Part shown: in pieces, positions 30,724 through 39,682 of the stretch
Layout: every line of letters starts with the position of its first letter
Position numbering within the stretch: position 1 is the first letter of the stretch
NCBI GenBank assembly: GCA_977017575.1
Contig: CDRNVI010000065.1
Location: 1-64,000, forward strand
Reading direction: 5' to 3'
DNA from: Paramoeba atlantica
Taxonomy: Eukaryota > Discosea
DNA length: 64,000 bases
The notes under the pieces: generated by a model
Databases searched by the model: none
Seen by the model: only the letters and a program-made list of their open reading frames with translations
What the model was told of the DNA's origin: nothing
Translations under genes and position numbers: made by a program

Positions 30724-32976
30724 TCAACTCCCAGCGCTACGAGACGTACGAAAAACGTGGCCAAACAGAGCCCCCATACTTGCCATCAGATGTCGAATTT
30801 CTAAGGTCGCTAATATCATTGTGTCGTTCTCCTCGGCGTCCTCATCTACGACTGCAGAATCATTTAGATGAGTTTGAAGGCGATACAAGGCTTCCCTCAC
30901 AGAGGGATGCGTCGCTGGGAGTGATGGGTACGCAACCGAACTTTCAACGACATAGCACGGGGGAATAAGAATCGAGGAAATTTGCTGAGAGTTCACAGTG
31001 ACAGTGTCGCGGGAATTGACACATTCAAAGGCACGTTGTCTTGGAGAGCCATAAAGCTCAGAATGCTCTTGAACGCTTACTGCGAATGTGCTCCTACAGC
31101 CCCTTTTTGCAATGGGGGGAAATCTTTCATGATTAGTCTCAGTACCAGAGTACGCATGAATATCCAGTTGGCTTTGTAGGAAATCTAAAGGAAGAGTGCA
31201 GTTAGTTAGGGACCAAGGCATTTCCTTAGTTATCATTAAAAAGTTAGTGAACGTAGTGCTCGAGGTTTTGATCTTTCTAGGGAAAGGAAGATTATTTTTC
31301 AAAACTAAATGGCGAAGACGTTCCGATATATCTTTTCGCGTTCTTATTCCGGCCATCGTGCGGTACAAGATATTCATTGTTTCTTTCTGAGTGAGATACT
31401 TCTCCTGCGCCCACGTGTACATTGCCCAAAGCCTCTCATTTTCAAGAGTGGTCCAGGCCCGTCGAAAGCGTCCCCCCTTTAAAAGGGTCCAGTATCGTGA
31501 TTGTAAATGACGAGATGACCTTGTTGCAAATTTTGACGAACATGGAATTCGAGGAGAAATGTCGTGGAAATGTATAGCAACGCTGTTGGGATCATCCGTT
31601 CCGTATATGTGGAATAAAAATAAAATTTTTGCATCGTCAGAGGAGCTGAATTCTTGGCGTAGCTTTTTGAAGGATGCATGGGAGTTGTAGTTTGAACCCT
31701 GTCGGAGGTTCTCTCTTACAACCTTAGTGTGATACACAGAAATTTGTGGCAACTTTCTTGGAAGCCTTCTTAAGGCACTACAAAGGCTAGCATAGTCGAC
31801 GTATCGATCTCTGTAATGAGCCTCTAAAATTAATGCTCCTTCTTCAGAAGAAAAATCAAACTGCTCTGTCCCTTCAAATTGACTTGTATTTTGAAACCTT
31901 TTGACCAGACCTGCTGGCTTGCCGGCTTCATCTTGTGCAAAGTGATTATCCTTCATTTCAGATACGATGCATTCTGAACTGTACTCTTTCGTTCGATATC
32001 CAGAATCAAGTAGAAGACGTCTGAAACAAGAGAAACATTGCCAGGAAGAACGGCCTGTGCCCAGCTCATCGGAAATATGATCCCACACACCGAATTTTGA
32101 AAACTTCGCCATGTATTCGTCGGAGTTCAAATCGTGTCTTTTAGATCCAGTGAAACCTTCTGCAACACTAAAACTTATGCCGAATTTAGTTGCAAGCGCA
32201 AGAAGTAGTTTTATTTCATCTTCAGTCCACGGTGTCAAATTTGAACCGAAGAGAATCGCATGTCTGAAATGCACGTAGCAAGCAAAGCCAGGACGTTTCA
32301 AATGGCGTCCCATCAACTCCCAATGACTGGGTTGTAAATCTGATTCAGCGTGCTTTAAAATCGATTCGGTAAGTGCTGAGGTAGCTGTCGATAAATTAGA
32401 CACGAGATAGACATTTTCTGTAACAAGTTCGAGTAGTCTTTGTGTCTGAATCGAGGACCATTCCCACTGGTGTGAACCAAAACAGGGGTTGATAATGTAG
32501 CGGTAAACGGCATAAATATTCGTACACGGCTCCTCCTCTGATATCTCAGACTCGGTAGTGTCTGTACTGCCACTGTTAAGTGGAGCTATTGCTTTTATTG
32601 GTTTTGAAAAATGTTTAATCGCGTTTCGATGCCAAGGCGATCCCATGAAATCTGAGTATCGAATCGCTTGTAATTTACTGGGAGGTTTGTCTTTGCTCAT
32701 TCGTAAGTTTTTCTCTTTATTGGCGGTACGTGTTTGTTTGGCAGCGAAACTACTAGAAAAGAAGTGAGAAGGACTCATATATTTTCCAGGTACCCAATAA
32801 GTCTCATATTTTTCAGCGGCCTCACGGAGAAGATACCGACGAGAATCCTCCTCCGAGTCTATTGAAGATAGGTCAGGAGGAGATAATATAGTCTCAATCA
32901 AATGGTCGTCAGACAACGCTTTCTCCCGAGGTGTGGACTTTGAACTACACGACTCTGAAGAAAATAAACGTTCCAT
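30724..32976 (-). CDS. Myb/SANT-like protein, possibly SNAPC4-like
   Basis: 750 residues. Several Myb-like segments are visible: one with WTEDEIKLLLALATKFG and, further on, WDHISDELGTGRSSWQCF. The latter is the typical I-x-x-E-L-G-T-x-R-T/S-x-x-Q-C pattern of the Myb repeats in SNAPC4, the large subunit of the snRNA-activating complex. Another helical segment follows WTTLENERLWAMYTWAQEKY. The N-terminal 130 residues are Ser/Lys-rich and probably disordered. If the SNAPC4 reading is right, it would bind the proximal sequence element of snRNA promoters in the nucleus. A general Myb-family transcription factor is the alternative. The start is the first ATG of the frame; a short pyrimidine-rich stretch lies just upstream. 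Confidence 0.5.
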   Translation of the reverse strand: MERLFSSESCSSKSTPREKALSDDHLIETILSPPDLSSIDSEEDSRRYLLREAAEKYETYWVPGKYMSPSHFFSSSFAAKQTRTANKEKNLRMSKDKPPSKLQAIRYSDFMGSPWHRNAIKHFSKPIKAIAPLNSGSTDTTESEISEEEPCTNIYAVYRYIINPCFGSHQWEWSSIQTQRLLELVTENVYLVSNLSTATSALTESILKHAESDLQPSHWELMGRHLKRPGFACYVHFRHAILFGSNLTPWTEDEIKLLLALATKFGISFSVAEGFTGSKRHDLNSDEYMAKFSKFGVWDHISDELGTGRSSWQCFSCFRRLLLDSGYRTKEYSSECIVSEMKDNHFAQDEAGKPAGLVKRFQNTSQFEGTEQFDFSSEEGALILEAHYRDRYVDYASLCSALRRLPRKLPQISVYHTKVVRENLRQGSNYNSHASFKKLRQEFSSSDDAKILFLFHIYGTDDPNSVAIHFHDISPRIPCSSKFATRSSRHLQSRYWTLLKGGRFRRAWTTLENERLWAMYTWAQEKYLTQKETMNILYRTMAGIRTRKDISERLRHLVLKNNLPFPRKIKTSSTTFTNFLMITKEMPWSLTNCTLPLDFLQSQLDIHAYSGTETNHERFPPIAKRGCRSTFAVSVQEHSELYGSPRQRAFECVNSRDTVTVNSQQISSILIPPCYVVESSVAYPSLPATHPSVREALYRLQTHLNDSAVVDEDAEENDTMILATLEIRHLMASMGALFGHVFRTSRSAGS

Positions 32977-33186
32977 TAATAGAGGGAAGAGTTCTAGGTG
33001 TCAATGACGACATAATTAAAATATTTGCAGCTCGCCTTCAGCAAAATCGTACAAATTTTAGACGTAACTTTGATGGCTATTTCATAAACTATACTGTTAG
33101 CTATAAGATAGCTAAAAATATAGTAAAGATTATGAATCAAACTCCAGAACCTGATTTCAGAGTCATTCACAGCAGCGACCCTGCTG

Positions 33187-34413
33187 TCACGTCCTCTGAA
33201 GCTTTTCATCAACTTCTCGAAGTTTTCTCCTAAGAACGTCTTCAGAATCGTATTTTAAAACTTCAACTTTCCTATCGTCAAGTGCCTCACCGTACCTATT
33301 TTGACGAGTAAACCGTGTTCCGGTAGAGAACAATTTCTTTTCCTTCGAACGTACGTACGTTCCTGATATATCTCTTCCTGAATTTTCAACGGCCTTTTGA
33401 AGTCTTTGCTGATGTTTCACCCAATCGCTATCACTTGGATGTTTAGTTTCTTTTCCTCCAGTGGGGTGCAGAATGACACCCAATTCGTTTTCAGAGATAA
33501 CGATTTGCATAGCGCTGTGACCTACGCCAACCTCTGCGGTTTTTATTTTAATCAAATCTAAAAACTCACGTATCTTGCTCACTGCGCTTGGAGGGGAAAG
33601 AAATTTTGCACAAACAATGCGTACTTGCTTTCGCTTCGAAAGATCATCACGTATTCTCTGAGATCGCCACACCAAATCGTTGTGGGCTATGACATCCCGA
33701 ATGCTGTATTCCACGGGCTTTCCTTGTGATTTGATTATATTTCCAGAGGGAGAATTTCCAGTTGTCAAGTGATTGTCAATTTGTTTTAAAGCACGGCGAA
33801 CTTCATTTCGAATTTTACAATACCCAACGCCTTGATTTTCACCCAGCATAACCACATCTTGATCGCGTGACCTAGCATATACAATCGCGTCTTGAATCGA
33901 AAACTTCCGTTTGTCTGCATCGGGTTTAATGTCTTTCCCATCTGGCGTCTCTACTGAAGTGATAACTACCCTCTCGCAAGGAATATACTCATTAATCGGT
34001 GTTTTACGAAAATACTCGCGAAGAGCGCTTAACGCAGCTCGATTATTTTTCTGATCCGACGGAAGAATATTGCTGATCATTTGCTCATATTGCGAAGGAC
34101 TTGGAATCATTTTTGCTCTTCTTTGCATCTCGTGCTGCACTTGTAAGTCATTCAGAACGCCTTGCGAGAAATCAACTTCCTCAACATGCTCATCAGAATC
34201 GGTTTCTGTGCAATAACGACGAACAGCTGTGTAAATATGCAAATGCAGAATAGGGTAACGATTACTCCTTCTCATATTCAGAGAATTGGACTCGAAAAGT
34301 GGTATCTTCGGTCGAAATCCCCCGAGGGTATGACATGTTATGTTTGATGCTTCTGAATATTGTGACATCATGTACACACACGGGAAAGTTGGTTTCGGAC
34401 GTGCTCGAAACAT
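33187..34413 (-). CDS. Organellar translation initiation factor IF-3-like
   Basis: 408 residues. Residues 1-100 are basic and Ser-rich and could include a mitochondrial presequence. Around residues 170-203, FSIQDAIVYARSRDQDVVML ending in GYCKIRN matches the IF-3 N-terminal domain (S-x-x-E-A-L-x-x-A-x-x-x-x-L-D-L-V and the C-x-I motif). From about 240 to 330, a domain with KQVRIVCAKF and KIREFLDLIKIKTAEVGVG fits the beta-alpha-beta C-terminal domain. IF-3 prevents early joining of ribosomal subunits and proofreads initiator tRNA. Divergence and the long N-terminus suggest a mitochondrial rather than plastid factor, but this is inference. The first codons and upstream region are duplicated (34389-34552 and 34555-34718). 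Confidence 0.62.
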   Translation of the reverse strand: MFRARPKPTFPCVYMMSQYSEASNITCHTLGGFRPKIPLFESNSLNMRRSNRYPILHLHIYTAVRRYCTETDSDEHVEEVDFSQGVLNDLQVQHEMQRRAKMIPSPSQYEQMISNILPSDQKNNRAALSALREYFRKTPINEYIPCERVVITSVETPDGKDIKPDADKRKFSIQDAIVYARSRDQDVVMLGENQGVGYCKIRNEVRRALKQIDNHLTTGNSPSGNIIKSQGKPVEYSIRDVIAHNDLVWRSQRIRDDLSKRKQVRIVCAKFLSPPSAVSKIREFLDLIKIKTAEVGVGHSAMQIVISENELGVILHPTGGKETKHPSDSDWVKHQQRLQKAVENSGRDISGTYVRSKEKKLFSTGTRFTRQNRYGEALDDRKVEVLKYDSEDVLRRKLREVDEKLQRT

Positions 34414-34718
34414 TTGTTTGATGTGCTAATAGGAAAAATATAGAGAGCTACTTGGAAAATGACAATATCCCTTTTATAAGATTATGACACTTATTAGTGC
34501 TTTTTGTAAGCTATTTGTGCGCCTGTTTATGATAGCCCTCGAGTAGGGACTGAGTTGGTTTCGGACGTGCTCGAAACATTTGTTTGATGTGCTAATAGGA
34601 AAAATATAGAGAGCTACTTGGAAAATGACAATATCCCTTTTATAAGATTATGACACTTATTAGTGCTTTTTGTAAGCTATTTGTGCGCCTGTTTATGATA
34701 GTCCTCGTGTAGGGACTG
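34389..34718. repeat. 164-bp tandem duplication over the IF-3-like gene start
   Basis: TTGGTTTCGGACGTGCTCGA...TAGGGACTG occurs at 34389-34552 and again at 34555-34718 with very few differences (GCCCTCGAG against GTCCTCGTG). Each copy carries the gene's first codons and upstream sequence with a TTTTTCCTATTAG tract just before the ATG, so the start region is present twice. Only the inner copy is continuous with the gene. Confidence 0.93.
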
Positions 34719-34749
34719 CAAGCACTTCAATCAAAGAGAGGATTGCCTT

Positions 34750-36861
34750 CTAGGAGTACTTAATAATGGTTTCTGCTTCTTGTAATATGGGATACTTTTT
34801 TCTAACTAGCATTTCTATTTTATGCCCTTGGGAAAAGGTTCTCGTCCGGGATAGACCGCAACACGACCATAGCGCCGTCAAAAGCGTACTTTTTTCGCGC
34901 ATTTTTTCAAGTTTAATAGCCCGCATCATACACTCACGGAGTTTGGAAGCTGTTTTTTTGCGCCATCTTGTGACGTCAGACTCATTATCTACAGAGGAAA
35001 CTTCATCATGAATGTTTTTTTGCAAAAAGTCTTTCTGAAGTTTCAGCTGAGTTATTTTTCTTTGCAAAGCCACATATTCTTGATATTTTTGCAAAACACG
35101 CAGATTTAAATGCTTCGAAGAATTTCCAGAGCTTAGGGTTGGTAAATTATTCTCTGATGCGTGCGACGTAGAATATCGCAAACGGAGAATTTTTTCTCTC
35201 AACTTCTCATCACTTGTAGTTTTCTCGACATTTAAATTATCTTGCTGTTCTACCTTCTTACTTCTGCAATTTACACTTCGAGCTCTGTAATTCTTTTTGC
35301 GTGAAGTAGTATCATTCCTTCCCCTTGTTTCAGAGTTTGAAGACGTCACGGCTGAATAAAGCAAGAAACTTTGCAAGGATTCTATTTTGCGATCCATTTT
35401 TCTAGCTTCTTCATTCGCCTTGTCGTATTTGCACGTTTCTTTTGTTATTAGGCCTTGTAAGCCGACTTCTACTTGTTGGGATTCCACAACTTGTGCCTGG
35501 TGAATAAGTTCAGCCTCTTCTACAAGACGTTGAATCGTGTCCTTGTATTTTGCTAGTAGAGAATTGTGAGACAATACTCGAACTTGTGAAGGATAATTCG
35601 ACACTTTTCGCGCGTTACTTCCAAAGTGTAAAGTACAGAGAGACTCTTTTTGCTCGTTTGGATTAATTGTGCAAATAACAAGAGTAAATGCTGAACCACC
35701 TATCGTGTGATGCAGAAGTCGCGTTAGCTTGCTATCGCGATACGGAATTCGCGTAGAATTGCGACCCGGAGACGCTAATGCTGTAGAATTCTGGGAATGA
35801 GTACTTTGCTTAGAGGCTGACTGAGCTGCAACCCTGACGCAGCTTTCGAGTGCGAGAAGACTCTTTCGGATATTTTTTCCTTCGCGCACACGAGTCGTCA
35901 GCTTTTTTGCGCGTTCCCCTTCTTGCCAACGTTGAGCTATATTGCTCTTCCTTTCACGCTCTTCGACAGCGAATTCACTACTCTCCTCGGTGAGATTTGT
36001 CGGAGTTTCATTTCCCGCCGTGTCGACAATACTTAAAGTGGAAAGACGAACGGATTGATCGGACGCGTTTCGAGATTCAAAAATAAACCGAAAGATGGTA
36101 TGAGAGCGACTCGCATCAATGTGAGCATCATTCGGCGCAACCAAACGCCTGTGCTCTCCCAGATCAAGCAGATTCATGACGTCCTCTACATTACGAACCA
36201 AGACCTCGCGAGCATGTAACACAATTGTCCCTCTATCAGGGTCTTTTACAATTGTAGGATAGAACAATAGGTCCTTTGAAGTCGAGCGGGAGGCTAATAA
36301 TTCTTGCCCATCTGTCTCCAAGCAATCACTGGAATTGTATGCCAAGACTTCTCGATGTAACAAATCCCGTATCTGCTCATTGTATAGCTCCAAAAAAGAA
36401 ACGCGAAGCAGAGAAACGCACTCAGTTTGATTTTCAATTTCATTGAAAAAGTCTTGTGCGGCTTGAGAAATTACCCCCGGAGAAGTGCGGCATCCATGAA
36501 GGGTATGCGTCTTTCCTGAATTCGTCTGTCCAAACGCGTAGATGCACGCATCATACCCGTCAATCGTGTTTCGTACGAGTTCATGCGCCCCGGAATGGTA
36601 AATATCCTCATTCGTGGAGGAGGGACCGAAAACGTTCTCGTAGGTACCCACAAGATCCATGTTCTCCCCGGCTTGATATACGCTGTGGTCATCCCATTTC
36701 CACTCGTGTTGTAGACCCCTATCTGGTCGGACGACATGCATGAAATGAGGATTCACCAGGGGCTCGCAAGGAGGACGAATACGAACCACCACGCGAACAG
36801 GTGCCACCAAACCACGGTCGGCGTGTGGACTACACGTTGTGCGAAACGGAGATGAGTTCAT
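34750..36861 (-). CDS. Kinesin motor protein, kinesin-7 (CENP-E)-like
   Basis: 703 residues with an N-terminal motor: VRVVVRIRPP (22-31), P-loop GQTNSGKT (111-118), switch I SRSH (251-254), switch II DTAGNE (about 280-285, in place of the usual DLAGSE), then RIPYRDSKLTRLLHHTIGG and ICTINPN, ending about residue 435. The order and the RDSKLTRLL-T-x-x-I-C-T-I-x-P block fit the kinesin-7 group. After the motor come predicted coiled-coil stretches rich in Glu, Lys and Gln (about 440-500 and 590-670). It would move plus-end-wards on microtubules, perhaps in mitosis. At 703 residues it is far shorter than animal CENP-E. The switch I-II spacer is enlarged by a Glu/Arg-rich insert after TNLTEESSEF. 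Upstream is CTCCTCCC directly before ATG. Confidence 0.9.
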   Translation of the reverse strand: MNSSPFRTTCSPHADRGLVAPVRVVVRIRPPCEPLVNPHFMHVVRPDRGLQHEWKWDDHSVYQAGENMDLVGTYENVFGPSSTNEDIYHSGAHELVRNTIDGYDACIYAFGQTNSGKTHTLHGCRTSPGVISQAAQDFFNEIENQTECVSLLRVSFLELYNEQIRDLLHREVLAYNSSDCLETDGQELLASRSTSKDLLFYPTIVKDPDRGTIVLHAREVLVRNVEDVMNLLDLGEHRRLVAPNDAHIDASRSHTIFRFIFESRNASDQSVRLSTLSIVDTAGNETPTNLTEESSEFAVEERERKSNIAQRWQEGERAKKLTTRVREGKNIRKSLLALESCVRVAAQSASKQSTHSQNSTALASPGRNSTRIPYRDSKLTRLLHHTIGGSAFTLVICTINPNEQKESLCTLHFGSNARKVSNYPSQVRVLSHNSLLAKYKDTIQRLVEEAELIHQAQVVESQQVEVGLQGLITKETCKYDKANEEARKMDRKIESLQSFLLYSAVTSSNSETRGRNDTTSRKKNYRARSVNCRSKKVEQQDNLNVEKTTSDEKLREKILRLRYSTSHASENNLPTLSSGNSSKHLNLRVLQKYQEYVALQRKITQLKLQKDFLQKNIHDEVSSVDNESDVTRWRKKTASKLRECMMRAIKLEKMREKSTLLTALWSCCGLSRTRTFSQGHKIEMLVRKKYPILQEAETIIKYS

Positions 36862-37384
36862 GGGAGGAGCTTGGAAATTCTAAAAGTGGAGCGGTGAACG
36901 TGGGTCCGCAAAGTACCCAACTAGGAGCCTGTACGCATTCTGTAAGTAGTGCATTTCGTATGGGTTGTATTTTTGGTATGTTAGTTACCCAAAAGTTAAC
37001 AAAGGGTTATGTACCTACAAAACACATTTTTTTGATTGCAAGAAGGAGAGTTACTCAATGCCAATTTCACAAAGATTATCGAAAAAACATATCGTGCATT
37101 ACAAATTTTGAGCATTTGTAACCAGATGACTTTGGAAGTATTAGAATCAATATGACGCTAATACAACCAACAGAAACGTCACTGGATTCTATTCAGTGTT
37201 ACAAATGTGAATAAGCAGCGGCTTCTATAAGCACCTTATACACACAAGAGACAATAAAATCTTATTTCCACGTGGAAACCGTACAATGTCTTTATTATCA
37301 ACTTTAGAAGTTTTAGACACAACCACACGCAAATCATCCACGTGAGCGAAAAGACAATGCGTGCATACTAAACTACTGGGTAAA
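36862..37384. other. Intergenic, no feature recognised
   Basis: A/T-rich spacer between the kinesin start and the 3' end of the next minus-strand gene. It probably holds that gene's 3' UTR and the kinesin leader. Confidence 0.4.
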
Positions 37385-37945
37385 CTAACCCATATTCTGC
37401 TTGTATTTAATCAAAAAATCAAAGAAACCGTACCCTGCGGACATCCCCAGCGCAAGCGAGAAGCCCGACACAAGAGGTTTTAGTCCCCAATTCACCAGAA
37501 AATTCTCACGCACTCTTTTCATATTGTATTCCAGAGAGGAGTACTCCGAAGAGCACGAGGAGGAGCCTTTCTGCGAGCCCCACGCCCGGGGAGCTCGTCC
37601 CGAGAGCTCCGGGTCCCCAAACGAGGCGGTCTCATCCCGTGGGGCCGTCATGTTTGAAGACAAAGGAGAACTCAGCGCTTTTTGCGTAAGAAAATTTGGT
37701 CGTTGCGCCCCTCGAGGTGCATGACGTAAATGAGGTAAATTACTCCGTAGCGGCGCCGGGGTCTGGGAGGCGCCGCGTATTTGAGAGAGCGTTGGGGTGC
37801 GGGACTCACTGATACCTCGGTAGGGTGACGCCCGCTCGGCGGAAGTGGTCTTCTTCCCTGCTGCAAACCCTTTTTCTAATCGAGAGACGCGTTCAAGTAT
37901 CGGGGGAGGTTTTGATGAGGGGGTAGAACCCGAGTTCGGTTTCAT
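37385..37945 (-). CDS. Hypothetical protein with C-terminal membrane segment
   Basis: 186 residues. The first 130 are rich in Pro, Ser, Arg and Ala and look disordered. The last 35 contain a hydrophobic stretch (PLVSGFSLALGMSAGYGFFDF) followed by a Lys-containing tail, the layout of a tail-anchored membrane protein. I do not recognise a family. The ATG is preceded by TTTCTCCTCCC, the same CTCCTCCCATGAA context as the kinesin start. The coding sequence is GC-rich compared with its neighbours, in common with parts of the folate enzyme and carrier genes. Confidence 0.6.
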   Translation of the reverse strand: MKPNSGSTPSSKPPPILERVSRLEKGFAAGKKTTSAERASPYRGISESRTPTLSQIRGASQTPAPLRSNLPHLRHAPRGAQRPNFLTQKALSSPLSSNMTAPRDETASFGDPELSGRAPRAWGSQKGSSSCSSEYSSLEYNMKRVRENFLVNWGLKPLVSGFSLALGMSAGYGFFDFLIKYKQNMG

Positions 37946-38187
37946 GGGAGGAGAAATACAGTACGTTGATACTCAAAAAATAATAGAAGGTTGTGGTTAC
38001 GTAGTGACCTCCGATGACATTGACAGTAATAAAAGCCACTAGCTCAATCCTTGTATCACGTTAGAAATATTAAACTTCATTTACGCGAAATGTTTTACTA
38101 ATTTGTTTTGCAGAAAAATTGCAAACACCCACTTTCATCCAGTTACACCTTTTCTTCTCATACTTCCACAATTTTTCCTTTCTTCAC

Positions 38188-38712
38188 TTAGTACGATTTA
38201 GGGCGCATGGTAGAAAACTTGAGACCCTTTGGTAACTTTGGCAACGTATGCTTCAACGGAAATTTGACATCAACTTGAGCAAATTGCTGCATGTTCTTGT
38301 TGCGTACCTCCTTATCGTGAACGCTCTTCACTCCAACAACGTTGATGTCAAAATACTTTCCACGATTGCGCGAGGCAGTATCGATGTACGCCTGCGACAC
38401 AGCACTCCCACGAGAGACGTCACGAAATTCCTTGCGAATGTTGACAAAGCCGACACGGCGGTTGTACACCTTCATCGAGACCTCATAGTTTTTTACTTTG
38501 CCTGGCTTGGACGCAGGAATTTCCTTGCACCCCAGAAGCTCACCACTGGTGCGCTTAATGCTCTTCAAAGAGCGTAAGTGATACCAGAAACGAGATTTTG
38601 CGACCACGTAGTTCGGAGCGAAGATTCGCATAGCATAAATTTCCGGATCACGGTTGGCGGTCGACGGCTGGCGACGTCCCGTAATTTCATACTCACGCAA
38701 ATATGGCCCCAT
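38188..38712 (-). CDS. RPL18A: 60S ribosomal protein L18a (eL20)
   Basis: 174 residues, full length. It aligns along its whole length with eukaryotic eL20: LREYEITGRR at the N-terminus, then MRIFAPNYVVAKSRFWYHLR (near-identical to the family hallmark), KVKNYEVSMKVYNRRVGFVNIRKEFRD, and the C-terminal FPLKHTLPKLPKG. It is a component of the large cytosolic ribosomal subunit. The start is supported by the conserved N-terminus. Upstream on the coding strand, TTTCTCATTATTTTCTTATTAG precedes the ATG by ~27 bases; such a pyrimidine tract with AG would suit a splice acceptor, possibly for a leader. Confidence 0.97.
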   Translation of the reverse strand: MGPYLREYEITGRRQPSTANRDPEIYAMRIFAPNYVVAKSRFWYHLRSLKSIKRTSGELLGCKEIPASKPGKVKNYEVSMKVYNRRVGFVNIRKEFRDVSRGSAVSQAYIDTASRNRGKYFDINVVGVKSVHDKEVRNKNMQQFAQVDVKFPLKHTLPKLPKGLKFSTMRPKSY

Positions 38713-38950
38713 TGAGTTTTGTTTTGATTAAAATACTAATAAGAAAATAATGAGAAATAATAAGAAGATAAATATAAATTGTCTTCAATAGCCCAATTGC
38801 GTGTTTACTCGTGAAAAGAATACTTCAAAAAAAATCATAGAACATACAGCAGAAAATTTAAGTGACAAGTTTATGTGGCCACACATTTTCGAACCTGAAA
38901 TATTCAGCATAAGAGCGAGTTATTTGTATGCCCTTTTTAGGTAAAGTTCT

Positions 38951-39517
38951 TTATTGCTGTTGAAAAAAGTTACACAGATGATCAGTAGGCTTCGCGCCTG
39001 GAACGTCCGTGTCATCGGAGGCCATGTATGATAGGGCAGAGTCATATGACTTAGCAGGTTCGTTACTTTTCAAAATGCAATAATGGGGAAAAGAGCACTG
39101 ATATCCAGTACCCTCAGTATTTCTTCGAACGTAACGCGCGCTTCTAATTTGAAAATGCTGACTGCACAAGATTTCACTATTAACATCCCTCTGTAAGATT
39201 GCGCCTACATCTTCCACTGGCCCTCCTCGAAGACAGCTTGAGGAAGCCTTGCAAGCATAATATTCTGTAAGTGGTTTTACTAACCCACACTCTGAGGTAT
39301 ACCGAATTCGAGCATGACGAATACAATACACTTGAGGTGGGAAAGTGTTTTGCGGCGTAGACAAAGCCGTATCATAGTCTGTAAAAGGCACAGATGATGT
39401 TTGATGATCTGGAAGGGAATGTATACGCTGAGCAACGATAGGTGTCATCGGAAGTGGCTCATGAATGGAATGTTTGACTAATCTATCCGCCTCCTGAATG
39501 TTATCATAATTTACCAT
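38951..39517 (-). CDS. Hypothetical Cys/His-rich protein
   Basis: 188 residues, family not recognised. The second half carries regularly placed Cys and His residues (CIRH, YTSECG, YYACKASSSC, ILCSQHF, YQCSFPHYC), consistent with zinc binding. The ends are hydrophilic. No membrane segment or signal peptide. It is a single uninterrupted frame between eL20 and the lipoate ligase gene. Confidence 0.55.
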   Translation of the reverse strand: MVNYDNIQEADRLVKHSIHEPLPMTPIVAQRIHSLPDHQTSSVPFTDYDTALSTPQNTFPPQVYCIRHARIRYTSECGLVKPLTEYYACKASSSCLRGGPVEDVGAILQRDVNSEILCSQHFQIRSARYVRRNTEGTGYQCSFPHYCILKSNEPAKSYDSALSYMASDDTDVPGAKPTDHLCNFFQQQ

Positions 39518-39682
39518 TTACTAGATTTTGCTTAATTGATAGACCTTGGGGGACATAAAGATATGAAGATTGATTTTGAACGCAGAAGGTTTTTCTAAAA
39601 TAACCCTTATCGATTTCACCAATGAAAGGTTCTCAACCTTGATATAAAACAACTACGGTGAGTAAATTCACCGAATTTAACT

